NCBI RefSeq assembly: GCF_001693255.1
Contig: NZ_CP016474.1
Location: 2,250,661-2,314,660, forward strand
Direction of reading: 5' to 3'
Source of the DNA: Picosynechococcus sp. PCC 7003
GTDB lineage: Bacteria > Cyanobacteriota > Cyanobacteriia > Cyanobacteriales > MRBY01
Length of the DNA stretch: 64,000 bases
Within the stretch, counting starts at the first letter, position 1. Every line of letters begins with the position of its first letter. Of the stretch, positions 63,119 through 64,000 are shown one piece after another. Made by a program: the position numbers and the translations under genes. The notes below the pieces were generated by a model, which made no database searches, was not told where the DNA came from, and worked only from the letters and a program-made list of their open reading frames with translations.

Positions 63119-64000
63119 CTAGGCCGCAAACTTAATCTTCAGGAAATCTTCCTCCATCTTCGCCCCGGAGGGTTTGAGAGCGGCGAGGGCTTGGGGAAGA
63201 ACGAGGTTCCGGCGGTGGTTGCCGATGCGGATATTCAGTTCATCACCTGTTTTATTCAGCTGGATTTGCTCCTTGGGAATACCGGGAAGATAAAGCTCTA
63301 GGCTATAGCCCCCATCCCCTTGGATCATCCGCACCGTATCTTCTTTGTAATAGACCTGGGTCGGATCTTCCTCACCGTAGAGAGTTTCTTTGAGTCGCTC
63401 CAGGGCCGCCAAACCGCATAATTCCTCCTGGTAGAGGGGCACTTCCTTCACGGGGAGGGGGTGGAAATTGTCGTGAATTTCTTGTTTATAGCCCTGCTGA
63501 TTTTCTTTCCAGTTGGCGAAGAACGGGTCATTCACACTGTCGGGGATGATCCGGTTAGCCACCACCATATCCGTCGAAACGTTATACAAACTCAGATAGG
63601 CATGGGCCCGCAGGGATTCTTTGATCACCATCCGCTCAGGGTTCGTCACAAGGCGCACAGAGGTAACAGTGTTATCGGTCAGCACCTTTTCGAGGGCTTC
63701 GATCTGCTCATAAAATTCGTAGGGCGCATCCATCACCTCTTTGTTGGGCAACGAAAAACCCGTGAGGGGTTTCCAGATGGGTTCGACGAGGGGACGCAAA
63801 GCCACGGACATTCCTTGGAGCGGCTTATAGAAACGACGCATATACCAGCCGCCCACTTCCGGCAGACTTAGTAAACGTAGGGCAGTGCCTGTGGGAGCCG
63901 AGTCAATAATCAGGACATCATAGGTGCCTTCGTCGTAGTGGCGTTTCATCCGCACCAGGCCAAAAATTTCATCCATGCCGGGCAGAATGGCGAGTTCCTC
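63119..64000 (-). CDS. ArsA/Get3-type ATPase, 3' part
   Basis: At least 294 codons lie in the window and the frame runs off the right edge ([15 protein letters not shown] is in frame at the very end), so the P-loop is outside. Visible parts are [21 protein letters not shown] (the switch II region, about one third in) and [20 protein letters not shown]-terminal Hsp20-like beta domain follows (about the last 90 residues, [18 protein letters not shown]). Such ArsA-type ATPases are common in cyanobacteria and are thought to be membrane-protein targeting or metalloid-related; which one applies here is not shown. Confidence 0.92.
   Translation of the reverse strand, partial: EELAILPGMDEIFGLVRMKRHYDEGTYDVLIIDSAPTGTALRLLSLPEVGGWYMRRFYKPLQGMSVALRPLVEPIWKPLTGFSLPNKEVMDAPYEFYEQIEALEKVLTDNTVTSVRLVTNPERMVIKESLRAHAYLSLYNVSTDMVVANRIIPDSVNDPFFANWKENQQGYKQEIHDNFHPLPVKEVPLYQEELCGLAALERLKETLYGEEDPTQVYYKEDTVRMIQGDGGYSLELYLPGIPKEQIQLNKTGDELNIRIGNHRRNLVLPQALAALKPSGAKMEEDFLKIKFAA

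Overview
The window is chromosomal DNA of a unicellular cyanobacterium. It carries core photosynthesis genes (apcD, psbA, psbM, ycf37), a CruA-type lycopene cyclase, the dnaK-dnaJ pair with a long DnaK tail, and very many copies of the cyanobacterial HIP1 octamer GCGATCGC inside and between genes. The CruA cyclase, the dense HIP1 sites and the protein set resemble Picosynechococcus (Synechococcus sp. PCC 7002 group). That assignment rests on recognition, not on a search.

Layout. 1-3.8 kb: end of accC, a lipoprotein, a YggT protein, a secreted protein and hom. 3.85-8.05 kb: an AT-rich accessory block. A small HTH gene and a PD-(D/E)XK-like nuclease gene form a leftward operon, divergent from an 847-aa HTH-NACHT ATPase; an 11/12-match inverted repeat lies between them, and a Uma2 nuclease gene converges on the NACHT gene. 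8.1-21.2 kb: housekeeping genes, including tRNA-Ser(GCU), alpha-glucan phosphorylase, apcD, a SWIM protein, a VanY-like peptidase, an AEC transporter, aroC, a DppB-like permease, an EcfT protein, a tandem Usp protein and the 34-aa psbM. 21.3-26.6 kb: a 2Fe-2S ferredoxin divergent from cruA, a HAD hydrolase, a metallophosphoesterase and a second Uma2. 26.7-28.1 kb: an IS200/IS605-type element with tnpB only, flanked by related hairpins. 28.2-34.2 kb: a TPR protein, dnaK3-dnaJ, an RluA-like protein and an MscS channel.

34.3-37.1 kb: a psbA gene for the low-oxygen form of D1 (A80, L158, A286), followed by a Tll0287-like c-type heme PAS protein and a DUF3122 protein. 37.4-53.0 kb and 54.4-58.2 kb: a cell-surface region with a FecR-like protein, DUF11-type adhesion-like proteins, an SdrD-like protein translationally coupled to an 1808-aa Ig/beta-barrel/OmpA protein with 156-bp tandem repeats, a von Willebrand A protein, and a second predicted outer-membrane barrel protein. 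58.3-64.0 kb: an amino-acid-binding protein, rpmI-rplT, an apparent operon (ABC-2 permease, riboflavin-kinase-like protein, NlpC/P60 peptidase, GT2 transferase) and the 3' part of an ArsA/Get3-like ATPase gene.

Two dispersed repeat families occur. One is a roughly 90-bp MITE-like element with a GC-rich core, in three copies. The other is a family of roughly 41-bp units plus AGCTAGAGGGG motifs. A short 3' fragment of the 58.3 kb binding-protein gene lies on the other side of the 54-58 kb block. The most promising leads are the HTH/nuclease-NACHT locus, the D1'-heme sensor neighbourhood and the surface-protein cluster.
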